From Acidobacteriota bacterium (lineage in GTDB: Bacteria; Acidobacteriota; Terriglobia; Bryobacterales; Bryobacteraceae): 14,848 nt of DNA. Under the pieces are notes generated by a model that saw only the letters and a list, made by a program, of their open reading frames with translations, was not told the DNA's origin and did not search any database. Position numbers and translations under genes: made by a program. This document shows positions 1-7,882 of the stretch, piece by piece. Location of the stretch: NCBI GenBank assembly GCA_016871135.1, contig VFZQ01000041.1, positions 1 to 14,848 of the forward strand, given 5' to 3'. Every line of letters begins with the position of its first letter. Within the stretch, counting starts at the first letter, position 1.

Positions 1-1098
1 TTTCCAGCGTGCGGAGCGGACCGAACGCGATAAATCAAACGTGCTGGATTTTGTTTGCGGCGTCATCGGCGAGTTTCCGTGCGCGAGGCGCTGGCAGAAG
101 ACGTACTTGCGCGGTTCGTAGGCGCGGCCGCGCAGGAGATTGGCGAAGCTGCGCCCGGACATGTCCTTGTGCGGGGCGACGCCGCAGGCGTCGAGAATCG
201 TCGGCGCGATATCCTCTCCGGAGAGCAGATCCTTCGTCATGCGGCCGGGAGCGACGACGCCGGGCCATCGGATCAGGCAGGGCACGTTGGAGCCGGGATC
301 GTAGAGCGATCCTTTGCCGTGCGGGAGCGCCATGCCGTTGTCGCCCATGAAGATGATGAGTGTGTTTCGCGTGAAGCCGCGTTTGTCGAGCGTGTCGAGC
401 ACAGTCTGAAATTCTTCGTCGGCGCGGGTGATTTCACCGAGGTACTTCGCGAAGTCCTCGCGCAGGCCGGGTAGATCGGGGAAGTGTTTGGGCAGCGGGA
501 GCTTGGCGGGATCGTAGGGAGGATCGGCGGCATTGGCGTCCCAGACGTGATGCGGATCGCTGAAATTGACCCAGAGAAAGAAGGGCTTGTTGGCGGGTTT
601 TTTGTCGAGGAATTGATTGATGATGGCGGGCGTCTTCGCGCGGTCGTTGGTGCGGTCGACGAAATCGAGGCGTTTTGCGAAAGTCTGCAGGCCGTGTTTG
701 TCGAACACGGGTTGCGAGTTGGAGGCGTTGGCGGGGCCGTCGAGATGATAGTTGCGACGGCAGACGCCGGTGAAGTATCCGGCTTGTTTCAGAAGGTCAG
801 GGAGGGTGACGATGTCGGGAGGCAGAGGGGAAGAGAAGCGGCCCATACGCACGGCGACGGGCATGCGACCCGTCATCAGAGCGGTGCGCGACGGGACGCA
901 CTGTGGCGCGGCGGTGAACATGCGGTCGGCGCGGAGGCCCTGCGCGGCGAAGCGATCGAAGTTCGGCGTGCGAATCGGAAAGCCGTAACAGCCGAGGTAC
1001 GGAGCGCTGTGATCGTCGCTGAGGACGAGCACGACGTTGAGGCGTTGCGAGGCTTGCAGCGCCATCGGCGCGGCGGCGAAAACTTGACGGCGGGTCAT
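1..1098 (-). CDS. Type I sulfatase, exported (3' end outside window)
   Basis: A frame open from ATG at 1098 to the window edge gives 366 codons; sulfatases are usually about 450-550 residues, so roughly 100 C-terminal residues are missing. The N-terminus has a twin-arginine-like stretch (TRRQVF, residues 2-7) and a short hydrophobic part, suggesting Tat export. Family signs: metal-binding Asp pair in SDDH (27-30); the sulfatase signature CVPSRTALMTG (67-77), in which Cys67 would be oxidised to formylglycine; and MGDNG around Asp253-Asn254. It would hydrolyse sulfate esters, perhaps on polysaccharides; the substrate cannot be read from sequence. No maturase (FGE) gene is in the window. No clear Shine-Dalgarno precedes ATG 1098, and a TTG at 1116 is an in-frame alternative. 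The neighbour starts divergently 21 bp away. Confidence 0.93.
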   Translation of the reverse strand, partial: MTRRQVFAAAPMALQASQRLNVVLVLSDDHSAPYLGCYGFPIRTPNFDRFAAQGLRADRMFTAAPQCVPSRTALMTGRMPVAVRMGRFSSPLPPDIVTLPDLLKQAGYFTGVCRRNYHLDGPANASNSQPVFDKHGLQTFAKRLDFVDRTNDRAKTPAIINQFLDKKPANKPFFLWVNFSDPHHVWDANAADPPYDPAKLPLPKHFPDLPGLREDFAKYLGEITRADEEFQTVLDTLDKRGFTRNTLIIFMGDNGMALPHGKGSLYDPGSNVPCLIRWPGVVAPGRMTKDLLSGEDIAPTILDACGVAPHKDMSGRSFANLLRGRAYEPRKYVFCQRLAHGNSPMTPQTKSSTFDLSRSVRSARWK

Positions 1099-1104
1099 TG
1101 CGAT

Positions 1105-1111
1105 AGGATGA
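1105..1111 (+). promoter_or_regulatory. Shine-Dalgarno AGGATGA deciding the esterase start
   Basis: AGGATGA ends 8 bases before ATG 1120, an ordinary ribosome-binding distance. The ATG at 1108 lies inside this motif and is in frame four codons upstream, but has no comparable site of its own. The protein from 1120 begins directly with a twin-arginine signal, which supports the same choice. Confidence 0.5.
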
Positions 1112-1119
1112 CTCAATCT

Positions 1120-2853
1120 ATGGATCGCCGCAAATTTGTCTCCGCGCTCGCTCTAGCGACGCCGCTCGCCGCACAGGAAGAATACAAGCAAGGGCCGGAT
1201 TCCTTCCGCCAGCCCGATGTGCCGAAGGGCAAGGTCACGCAGCACTCGTGGACGAGCAAGATTTTCCCCGGTACTGTGCGTGACTATTGGATTTACGTGC
1301 CCGCGCAGTACGATGCCGCCAAGCCGGCATGCGTGACGATCATCCAGGACGGCGGCGGCTCGGTGCGCGAGGATGGCACCGGGTACAAGTATCCGGTCGT
1401 CTTCGACAATCTGATTCACAGGCGCGAGATGCCCGTGACGATTGGCGTTTTCATCAACCCCGGGGTGATGCCGGCGGCGAACGCGAATGCGATGGGGCGC
1501 TACAACCGGTCGCTGGAATATGACAGCTTGGGCGACACCTACGCGCGTTTTCTGATCGACGAGATTTTGCCCGAGGTTGCGAAGTCGTATAACCTTTCGA
1601 AGGATCCCGATCATTACGCGATCGCCGGTTCGTCGAGCGGGGGCATCGCGGCGTTCAATGCGGCTTGGGAGCGGCCCGATAAGTTCCGGCGTGTGCTGAG
1701 CTTTATCGGCAGCTTTGTGAATTTGCGCGGCGGGCAGAATCTGGCGACGATCATTCGCAAGATGGAGCCGAAGCCGCTGCGCGTGTTTCTGCAGGACGGA
1801 TCGAACGATAACGATATCTACGGCGGCAGTTGGTGGATCGCGAATCAGGATGTGGCGCGGTCTCTGGAGTGGTCCGGCTATGAGATGAAGTTTGTGAAGG
1901 GAACCGAGGCGCACAATGCCAAACATGGTTCGGCGGTGTTGCCCGACGCGTTGCGCTGGCTTTGGAAGGATTTTCCGCAACCCGTGAAGCAGGCGCACAA
2001 TCCGAGCGATAAACACTGGATGAACTCGGCGTTGATCCCGGGAAAGGACTGGCAGCGTGTGTCGAGCGGACATCGCTTCACCGAGGGTCCGGCCGTGGAC
2101 AAGGCGGGAAATGTCTTCTTCACCGATATTCCGAACAACCGTATTCATCGCATCGGCGTGGATGGCCGCGTGACGGTTTTCAAGGAAGACTCCGGCGGCG
2201 CGAACGGTTTGAAGTTCGGTCCGGATGGGCGATTGTATGCGTGTCAGAACGGACGGAAGCAGATCGTCGCGTATACGATGGATGGCGCGGAGAGCGTCAT
2301 TGCGCGGGATGTGAATTCGAACGACCTTTGCATCAATGCGAAAGGCGAGATCTGGTTTACCGATCCGCCGAATAAGCGCGTGTGGTTTCTTTCGCCAGAT
2401 GGCTCCAAGCGCGTTGTGCATGAGGGTCTGGAGTTTCCCAATGGCATTGCGCTGGCACCCGATCAGACGTTGCTGATGGTCTGCGATTCGCGCAATCGAT
2501 TTGTGTCGTCGTTTTCGGTTCGCGCGGATGGCTCCTTGGCGAACGGCCAGCTCTTTCATCGCCTTGAGACCTGGGACGTCAATGCCGCAAGCGGCGCCGA
2601 CGGCATGTGCGTCGACACCGACGGGCATCTTTACGTCGCGTCGCGCCTGGGCGTGCAAGTCTGCGATCAGCCAGGCCGGGTGGTTGCGATCATGGCGAAG
2701 CCACAAGCGGGGCCGCTGTCGAACGTCGTGTTCGGCGGGCCGGATCTTTCGACGATGTTCGTCACCGCGGGCGATAGCGTTTTCAAGCGGCCGCTCAATC
2801 GCAAGGGTTTGAATGCGTGGACGGTGACGAAGCCGCCGCAGCCGCGGCTATAG
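1120..2853 (+). CDS. Exported esterase-D-type hydrolase fused to SMP-30/gluconolactonase domain
   Basis: 577 residues. The N-terminus MDRRKFVSALALATPLAAQ is a Tat-like signal. Residues about 40-290 resemble the esterase D/enterochelin esterase alpha/beta hydrolase family: nucleophile elbow GSSSG (170-174, Ser172), a likely acid in QDGSNDND (Asp226 or Asp232), and a likely His in AHNAKHG (His265 or His269). Residues about 310-570 match the SMP-30/gluconolactonase/LRE propeller: EGPAVD with metal ligand Glu322, SNDL (Asn401), FPNGIALAPD (Asn441), and ADGMCVD with Asp494. These are the usual metal-site positions, so both halves look catalytically complete. It probably hydrolyses esters and/or lactones of sugar-type substrates outside the cytoplasm. 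The frame stays open upstream to 484, but that part lies antisense to the sulfatase and is not counted. Its stop interlocks with the opposite gene's stop. Confidence 0.9.
   Translation: MDRRKFVSALALATPLAAQEEYKQGPDSFRQPDVPKGKVTQHSWTSKIFPGTVRDYWIYVPAQYDAAKPACVTIIQDGGGSVREDGTGYKYPVVFDNLIHRREMPVTIGVFINPGVMPAANANAMGRYNRSLEYDSLGDTYARFLIDEILPEVAKSYNLSKDPDHYAIAGSSSGGIAAFNAAWERPDKFRRVLSFIGSFVNLRGGQNLATIIRKMEPKPLRVFLQDGSNDNDIYGGSWWIANQDVARSLEWSGYEMKFVKGTEAHNAKHGSAVLPDALRWLWKDFPQPVKQAHNPSDKHWMNSALIPGKDWQRVSSGHRFTEGPAVDKAGNVFFTDIPNNRIHRIGVDGRVTVFKEDSGGANGLKFGPDGRLYACQNGRKQIVAYTMDGAESVIARDVNSNDLCINAKGEIWFTDPPNKRVWFLSPDGSKRVVHEGLEFPNGIALAPDQTLLMVCDSRNRFVSSFSVRADGSLANGQLFHRLETWDVNAASGADGMCVDTDGHLYVASRLGVQVCDQPGRVVAIMAKPQAGPLSNVVFGGPDLSTMFVTAGDSVFKRPLNRKGLNAWTVTKPPQPRL
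2848..2853. other. Interlocked convergent stop codons in the palindrome CTATAG
   Basis: The hexamer CTATAG is its own reverse complement. On each strand it reads Leu (CTA) then stop (TAG), ending the esterase/SMP-30 gene on plus and the secreted unknown gene on minus. The two genes overlap by six bases, so there is no intergenic room for a terminator: any terminator must lie inside the opposing gene. Confidence 0.95.
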
Positions 2854-4605
2854 GCCCCAGCGAATCGCGATGATGTAGCGGTCGGCGCCTCGGGAAGAGT
2901 CGTCGACGCGAATCTTTGCCGTGAAGTTATTGGCTTCCGAGGGCCGCTCGACGACGCTGACTGTTCCGCGGCCGCGTGTTTTGCGGGCTTCGAATACACG
3001 GACCGGCGCGACAGGAAGTTCGCCGTTGCAACCGATGCTCGCGTCTTTTTCCGCTTGGCCGTTCAGCACTTCATACTGCGCGGCGGCCTGGCGAACGCTG
3101 ATGACGACGCTGCCGTCGATGGATGCTTCGAGTTGGCAACCGCCTTCGGTGACGGCGGGTTTTTCTATCGGCTGCGTGGGAGCGACCGGCTCGGCGGCGA
3201 CGCCGAGATACGGATTGTAGGTGTAGTTCAGATCGACGGGCAGATCGGCGGGCCACGTCAAATTTTTCGTCACCGCGTAGGCCGGATCGAGGGCCCATTG
3301 GCCGGTGTTCAGAACTTTGCCGCGCCGCGTGCGTTCATCGTGCCAGCCCCAAAAAGGCTTGGCCTTGTTCGCGCCGTGTTTGCGGCCGAGGAAGGATCCG
3401 ACGTAGCGCGTGCCCGCCCCGGGGCGGCCGCCGAAGGGTTGATACACGTATTCGGCATCAAACGTTTTGCCGCCGTTTTGTTTCGTGCGCGCCCACCAGG
3501 CGTCTTCGATGGAAATGAGGTCGTAGCCGATTAAACGGTCGTCGCCGTGTTTGGCGCGATCGGCCGCGCCTCGATAGAAAAACGTCATGCCGGTACCGGT
3601 CTTGAAATCGCGCGTGGACGCCGAATAGGTGCTGTGATCCGAGGTCGTCGACAACGCGCCGTGGCCGCCGGCTTCGATGAACACCATTGGGTGATGGCCG
3701 TCGTGCAGATCGATCTTTCCGTCGATGTTGTGCGCGCCTTTGCGGAGTTTCGATTCGTTCGTGAAGGAGTAGACATTGTTGTGTGCCAGCGTCTCCATTA
3801 CTTCGAGCCTGCCGAATTCGGAGCCGTCCTTGCGCACGGTGAGGATGATGCCTTCGTTGTCGTTTTCGTGACAGGTTCCCACCACGCAGTTGTCGGAGTA
3901 GTCGCGCGGGTGGAAGAAGTTGTAGTGAACAAACCAGTGTGTGGACGTTTCGACGGCGGCGTAATAAACATAGGCCTGCGAAGTGCCGGTGTCGGCGTTG
4001 TCCCAGTTGTTGTCGCCGGCCCAATCGCCATCGAAGTCGAAGCGGGTTGGAATGTCGGCCTTCGGCTGCCACCATGATTCTTGCGCGATGAACGGCGCCC
4101 AGTGTTCAGCCAGACGGCGGTAGCGATTGTTGTCCGGTTCCTTGGCGAAGTCCTGCTTTTCGGCGATGCGCCTGGACGGTGCGTCGGCGGCGACTTCTAT
4201 CTCGGCCGTCGCGCGCACCTGACCCTTTTCGGCCTCGATCGTGTAGCGGCCGGGTTGCATGGGCGCGGTGTAAAGCGCCGCGTCTTTGTCGGTGAACTTG
4301 CCCGCGGCGTTCTGGAAGATCGACGCAACGCTGTTGCCTGTCTGGGCGAAGCCGCCGTCGTCGGCGCCCTGAAACCGGTACGGTTTCGACACCGCGCCCT
4401 GGCCGGGAGCGGCCTTGATTGTCGCGACCTCGCGCTGCCGCACCTTCGACTTCGTGCCGTCAGCGGCGGTGACTTCGTTCCATACCTGTACTTGCACCGA
4501 GACCGTTTCGCCCGGGCGGACGCGTGGCGCGGGATCAAACTTGAAGCGCAGTTCGGTCTGTGCCCAGAGGGTAATGGAAAAGAGAACGGCGGTGAATCTC
4601 ACCAT
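2848..4605 (-). CDS. Exported protein of unknown function, faintly Vps62-like
   Basis: 585 residues, last gene of the six-gene operon, starting 10 bp after the acylase stop. A short Sec-type signal (MVRFTAVLFSITLWA, then QT) begins it. Residues about 20-140 look like a beta-rich N-terminal module. Residues about 165-440 hold the conserved-looking core: an Asp/Asn-rich stretch DFDGDWAGDNNWDN (190-203) that could bind calcium, THWFVHYNFFHPRDY, CHENDNEGI (245-253), and HHPMVFIEAGGHG (304-316). The order of an acidic/Asn motif followed by an HP...GGH motif recalls the Vps62/DUF946-type fold, but the match is distant and from memory. The tail (about 470-585) is Cys-containing and beta-rich. No function is assigned. 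It may act on, or bind, the same extracellular material as the acylase. Confidence 0.85.
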   Translation of the reverse strand: MVRFTAVLFSITLWAQTELRFKFDPAPRVRPGETVSVQVQVWNEVTAADGTKSKVRQREVATIKAAPGQGAVSKPYRFQGADDGGFAQTGNSVASIFQNAAGKFTDKDAALYTAPMQPGRYTIEAEKGQVRATAEIEVAADAPSRRIAEKQDFAKEPDNNRYRRLAEHWAPFIAQESWWQPKADIPTRFDFDGDWAGDNNWDNADTGTSQAYVYYAAVETSTHWFVHYNFFHPRDYSDNCVVGTCHENDNEGIILTVRKDGSEFGRLEVMETLAHNNVYSFTNESKLRKGAHNIDGKIDLHDGHHPMVFIEAGGHGALSTTSDHSTYSASTRDFKTGTGMTFFYRGAADRAKHGDDRLIGYDLISIEDAWWARTKQNGGKTFDAEYVYQPFGGRPGAGTRYVGSFLGRKHGANKAKPFWGWHDERTRRGKVLNTGQWALDPAYAVTKNLTWPADLPVDLNYTYNPYLGVAAEPVAPTQPIEKPAVTEGGCQLEASIDGSVVISVRQAAAQYEVLNGQAEKDASIGCNGELPVAPVRVFEARKTRGRGTVSVVERPSEANNFTAKIRVDDSSRGADRYIIAIRWGL

Positions 4606-4615
4606 TCCAATATAA

Positions 4616-6823
4616 TCATCGCGCGGGCAAGAGTTGGATTCGTTCCTTCGCCGCGGCCTCGACCGCTTTGCGCGTGAACGGCATCGGATGGTATTTTCCT
4701 TTCACCCAATCGTCCAGCAAATCGTCGTAGTGCGGACTGGCCGGGTCGCCCGATTCTCCTGGTGCGTTGGTCATGCGCGAGCGGTCCCAGTCAGCGAAAT
4801 CGAGAATGATTCGCAGACTTGCGCCGAACGAGGCGCGAAAGCCGGCACCCTGATAAACATTGATGCTGTATGCATCGCCGGGGAGGGGAATCGGTCCCCG
4901 GTCGAACGACTTTTCTTGCGCGAAGTGCCGAAGGTAGAGAAAGTGCAGGTTGCCGTAACGCCATCGGTTGCGGTCGGCGCCGAGACCTTTTTCGAACTCG
5001 GCGACTGTTTCGTTGAGTGTCTTTTCTAACAGCGGGAAGTTTGGTTTGGCTTCGAGTTCCTTGAATGCCGCCTCGATCGACGCGTACACGCCCGGCGTGC
5101 CGATGCCCGCTTGAATGCGCGACATCCACATTGCCCACACCGCGGCCGCGGAGGAGTCGAGCGACATCCGCCCGTCCCATGCTTTCAACATCGGAAGCAC
5201 TGACGCGGCCTTTGATCCGGCGCTTGGATACCAACTCCTCACAATCTTGAGAAGCCGGACGGCCGGCGGAGAAGCGACGTCCTGTTGTAGGTTTTCAAAC
5301 GCCTCCGCCGTCCAACCGCGTCGCGAGAGCAACTGCTGCTCAATACGTTGCGCGCGATAGGGCGGCGCCCATTCGTATTGCAACGCGTTCTTGTAACCGG
5401 GCGGCAAGATGTTGTTGTTCGCGGTCGCGATCAGCCCCTTGACGGGGTTGAATTGGCGCGGTAGTTCTCCGGGATCGAGATAGCCTTGCCACTCATATTC
5501 GCCCGTGTGGCCGGGCACGGGAACGATGCCGGTCCAGTTGCCGCGCTTCGGGGCAAGTCCAGCCACGGCCATACCGATGTTGCCCGCGGTGTCGGCGTAG
5601 ACGATGTTCTCCGCGGGAGCCTTGAAGCGCGCGACGCCGCCGAGAAACTCCTGCCAGTTCTTCGCGCGGGCGATCGACAGCGACGCGAGATAACCCGCTG
5701 TGCCCGGTTCCCCGCCGATCCACTTCATCACAAACGCGCGTTTGTTCGGCAGGTCGACAGCGATCACGGGGCCGTGAATCGTGTACTGCGTCTCCACGAT
5801 GCGCGGCGTTTCGCCCTTTACGAAAATCTGATGGCGCTCGGTTTCGAGCTTCTTCCATTCGCTTTTATAGAGATATTGCGTCGAATCCGTGGCGTGCAGC
5901 TGTTCGACGTAGAGATCCTGCTGATCGGTGCCCGTGATGGTGAAGCCAAATCCGATCGACTCGTTGTGGCCAAGCGCGATTCCCGGCTGTGCGGGTTCGC
6001 CCGCGCCGATCGCATTCCATCCGGGGGCGACGAGATGGACCGTCTTGCGGAGGGACGGAATTTGGAGCGTGCGGTGCGGGTCGTTGGCCAGTAGCGGTTT
6101 GCCTGTCGCCGACAACTTCGAACTAATGACCCAGTTGTTCGAACCCTGCACCGATTCGGCCACGCCTTCGACGCCGTCGCCGAACGAGGCGAATAACTCG
6201 CGGCGCACGTCTTTCAGGTTGATTCCGCGCGGCGTTTCCAGCTTTACGAAGGGATCGGGCGGGTTCCACTTTTCGAGCGTTGCCGCGCCGTATGTGTCTA
6301 GCTCCTTGGCGCGGGCGATCTCGCGGACGATGTTGCTCAACATCGAAAATACGCCGACTCGCGCGACCACGTCGTTGGGCGTCCACTGGCCTGCGTCGTA
6401 GCCGAGCTTCTGAAACTCGGCGGTCTTTTTTCGGGCGGGGTCTTTCACGTAGGCATTCACGCCGCGCACCCAGGCGTTGACGATGTGCCAGGTGTCGGGT
6501 GCGTAACTCGGCCACTCCTTTTGCCAATCGCCGCGGAACCGCAGCAGCCGCGAGATGCGGTCCTTTTCGACATATTCCGGCCCCAGCACTTCGCTGAGCG
6601 TTCCGTTCGCCTGGCGGCGCCAGATGTCGATTTGCCAGAGCCTGTCGCGCGCGGCGATGTAACCTTGCGCGAAGAACAGGTCATCCTGATTCTGCGCGTA
6701 GATGTGCGGCACGCCCCATCGGTCGCGGATGATTTCCACGGGCTGCTTCAGGCCAGGTACGCGCACCTCTTCGGCGAACGCCGCCAGCGATGCCAGAGCG
6801 AGCGCTATCCGAGGGACGGCCAT
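4616..6823 (-). CDS. Penicillin acylase family Ntn hydrolase, exported
   Basis: 735 residues, the family's usual size. The N-terminus MAVPRIALALASLAAFAEE is a Sec-type signal, so the enzyme should act in the periplasm or outside. The alpha part (to about 227) has WGVPHIYAQNQDDLFFAQGY (36-55), typical of the family. The autocatalytic site is VQG/SNNW, with Ser228 as the new N-terminal nucleophile of the beta chain. LANDPHR (245-251), GHNE (286-289) and the triple Asn 469-471 (about beta242-244, near the oxyanion Asn241 of E. coli penicillin G acylase) are present, so it should be active. Members cleave amides of penicillins, acyl-homoserine lactones or N-acyl amino acids; the substrate is unknown here. 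Its start overlaps the crotonase gene by 19 bp, tying it to a CoA-catabolic operon. Confidence 0.94.
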   Translation of the reverse strand: MAVPRIALALASLAAFAEEVRVPGLKQPVEIIRDRWGVPHIYAQNQDDLFFAQGYIAARDRLWQIDIWRRQANGTLSEVLGPEYVEKDRISRLLRFRGDWQKEWPSYAPDTWHIVNAWVRGVNAYVKDPARKKTAEFQKLGYDAGQWTPNDVVARVGVFSMLSNIVREIARAKELDTYGAATLEKWNPPDPFVKLETPRGINLKDVRRELFASFGDGVEGVAESVQGSNNWVISSKLSATGKPLLANDPHRTLQIPSLRKTVHLVAPGWNAIGAGEPAQPGIALGHNESIGFGFTITGTDQQDLYVEQLHATDSTQYLYKSEWKKLETERHQIFVKGETPRIVETQYTIHGPVIAVDLPNKRAFVMKWIGGEPGTAGYLASLSIARAKNWQEFLGGVARFKAPAENIVYADTAGNIGMAVAGLAPKRGNWTGIVPVPGHTGEYEWQGYLDPGELPRQFNPVKGLIATANNNILPPGYKNALQYEWAPPYRAQRIEQQLLSRRGWTAEAFENLQQDVASPPAVRLLKIVRSWYPSAGSKAASVLPMLKAWDGRMSLDSSAAAVWAMWMSRIQAGIGTPGVYASIEAAFKELEAKPNFPLLEKTLNETVAEFEKGLGADRNRWRYGNLHFLYLRHFAQEKSFDRGPIPLPGDAYSINVYQGAGFRASFGASLRIILDFADWDRSRMTNAPGESGDPASPHYDDLLDDWVKGKYHPMPFTRKAVEAAAKERIQLLPAR

Positions 6824-7578
6824 ACCGGCTTGCGCTTCTCCTTGAACGCGGCGACGCCCTCGGCGAAATCGGCGCTGCGGAAGATCCCGGTGCGCAGAGC
6901 GCGGGCGATCTCGCCGGCTTGATCGGAGCTCATCGAACGAGCTTGATTCAGATATGTCATGCCCGCGTTCATGACGAATGGACTCTGGTTGGCGATGGTG
7001 TGCGCCAGAGCGTTGGCGCGATCATCGAGTTCAAATTCGGGAGCGACCTGATGGACGAGGCCGATCCGAAGCGCCTCGTCCGTTTGGAAAATTCGGGCGG
7101 TCAGCGTTAACTCCAAAGCGCGGCGTTCGCCCATGACGTGCGCCATCGCGCGGAAGATGACGAATGGAAACATGCCCACGCGCATTTCTGTGACGCCGAA
7201 GCTCGATCCCATGGCGGCGACGGCGACATGCGCGTTGCACAACAGGCCGAGTCCGCCCGCGAGCACCGGGCCTTGCACAGCGGCGACGATCGGCTTGCTG
7301 ATGCGGAAGCCGATTGTGAACAGGCGCTCGTGCGCTTCCAGTTCACCGCGCGGGCCCTTTTCCAGCGCTTCGTCGAGGTCCATGCCCGCACAGAACACTT
7401 TGCCTTGGGCGTCGAGCAAAATCGCGCCCGTGGCGGGATCGTTCTCGGCGTCGTCGAACGCGGCGAGTAACGACTCGCACAGCTCTACGCTTAACGCGTT
7501 GCGTTTCTCCGGCCGCGCCAGTGTGATGCGGCGGACGCGCCCTTCCTGGCTAACTACTAAGCTCGGACTCGTCGACAT
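6805..7578 (-). CDS. Enoyl-CoA hydratase/isomerase (crotonase), methylglutaconyl-type
   Basis: 257 residues, full crotonase length. Substrate-binding and oxyanion motifs: ARPEKRNALS (21-30), FCAGMDL, and the crotonase signature VAAVQGPVLAGGLGLLC (about 98-114). The segment FGVTEMRVGMFPF keeps Glu131, matching Glu164 of rat enoyl-CoA hydratase. The position of rat Glu144 is Gly111, as I recall for LiuC/AtuE enzymes of leucine and acyclic terpene breakdown. MGERRALELTLT follows, also LiuC-like. It probably hydrates a 3-methylglutaconyl-CoA-type product of the carboxylase made by the first operon gene. ATG 7578 has GGAG at 7586-7583, four bases upstream, and overlaps the preceding small gene by 29 bp; a GTG a few codons in is a less likely start. 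Confidence 0.92.
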   Translation of the reverse strand: MSTSPSLVVSQEGRVRRITLARPEKRNALSVELCESLLAAFDDAENDPATGAILLDAQGKVFCAGMDLDEALEKGPRGELEAHERLFTIGFRISKPIVAAVQGPVLAGGLGLLCNAHVAVAAMGSSFGVTEMRVGMFPFVIFRAMAHVMGERRALELTLTARIFQTDEALRIGLVHQVAPEFELDDRANALAHTIANQSPFVMNAGMTYLNQARSMSSDQAGEIARALRTGIFRSADFAEGVAAFKEKRKPVWPSLG

Positions 7579-7882
7579 CGATCTCCATTCCCAGCAGCCC
7601 GGCGGCCAGTGTTTTTCCTTGTGCGTCGATGCGGAGCGACAACGTGCCTCCGCCGCCGAGCGCTCCGTAGCAGAGAAAATTCAGCGCGCCGAGGTTTGGC
7701 AGTTCGTAACGCTCGACTTTGCCATCGAACATTTCGCCATAGTATTGTTTCACACGCCCGGCCGTGACTTCGCGAACCAGGATCGGGTAGTGGCGCTCGT
7801 CGTAGGCGATGATGCCGATGTTCGACATGTCGCCTTTGTCGCCGCTGCGGCCGTGCGCGATTTTCGAAAGCGGAATCTTCAT
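7550..7882 (-). CDS. AtuA C-terminal small domain as a separate protein
   Basis: 110 residues. The stretch IAHGRSGDKGDMSNIG (8-23) is the hallmark of the small ferredoxin-like domain normally fused to the C-terminus of AtuA-family proteins. Here it has its own ATG in an ATGA overlap with the AtuA stop and a strong ribosome-binding site GGAGG (7894-7890), seven bases before the ATG, so it is a deliberate separate gene and not a frameshift remnant. It probably forms a complex with the AtuA main domain; the biochemical role of this family is not established. No signal or membrane segment is visible, so it should be cytoplasmic. Confidence 0.9.
   Translation of the reverse strand: MKIPLSKIAHGRSGDKGDMSNIGIIAYDERHYPILVREVTAGRVKQYYGEMFDGKVERYELPNLGALNFLCYGALGGGGTLSLRIDAQGKTLAAGLLGMEIDVDESELSS

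Noticed and set aside
484..1119. In-frame upstream extension of the esterase/SMP-30 frame
   Set aside because: It lies antisense to the sulfatase, whose signature motifs are intact. The extension shows no family similarity, and a Tat signal with its own ribosome site begins at 1120.
1153..2706. 517-codon minus-strand open frame opposite the esterase/SMP-30 gene
   Set aside because: It is rich in Arg, His and Ile as expected from antisense reading of a GC-rich gene; both domains on the plus strand are complete and recognisable.
3458..4075. Arg/His-rich 205-codon frame inside the secreted unknown gene
   Set aside because: It is a same-strand frame shadow with no signal, motif or ribosome site; the 585-residue frame has a signal peptide and ordered motifs.
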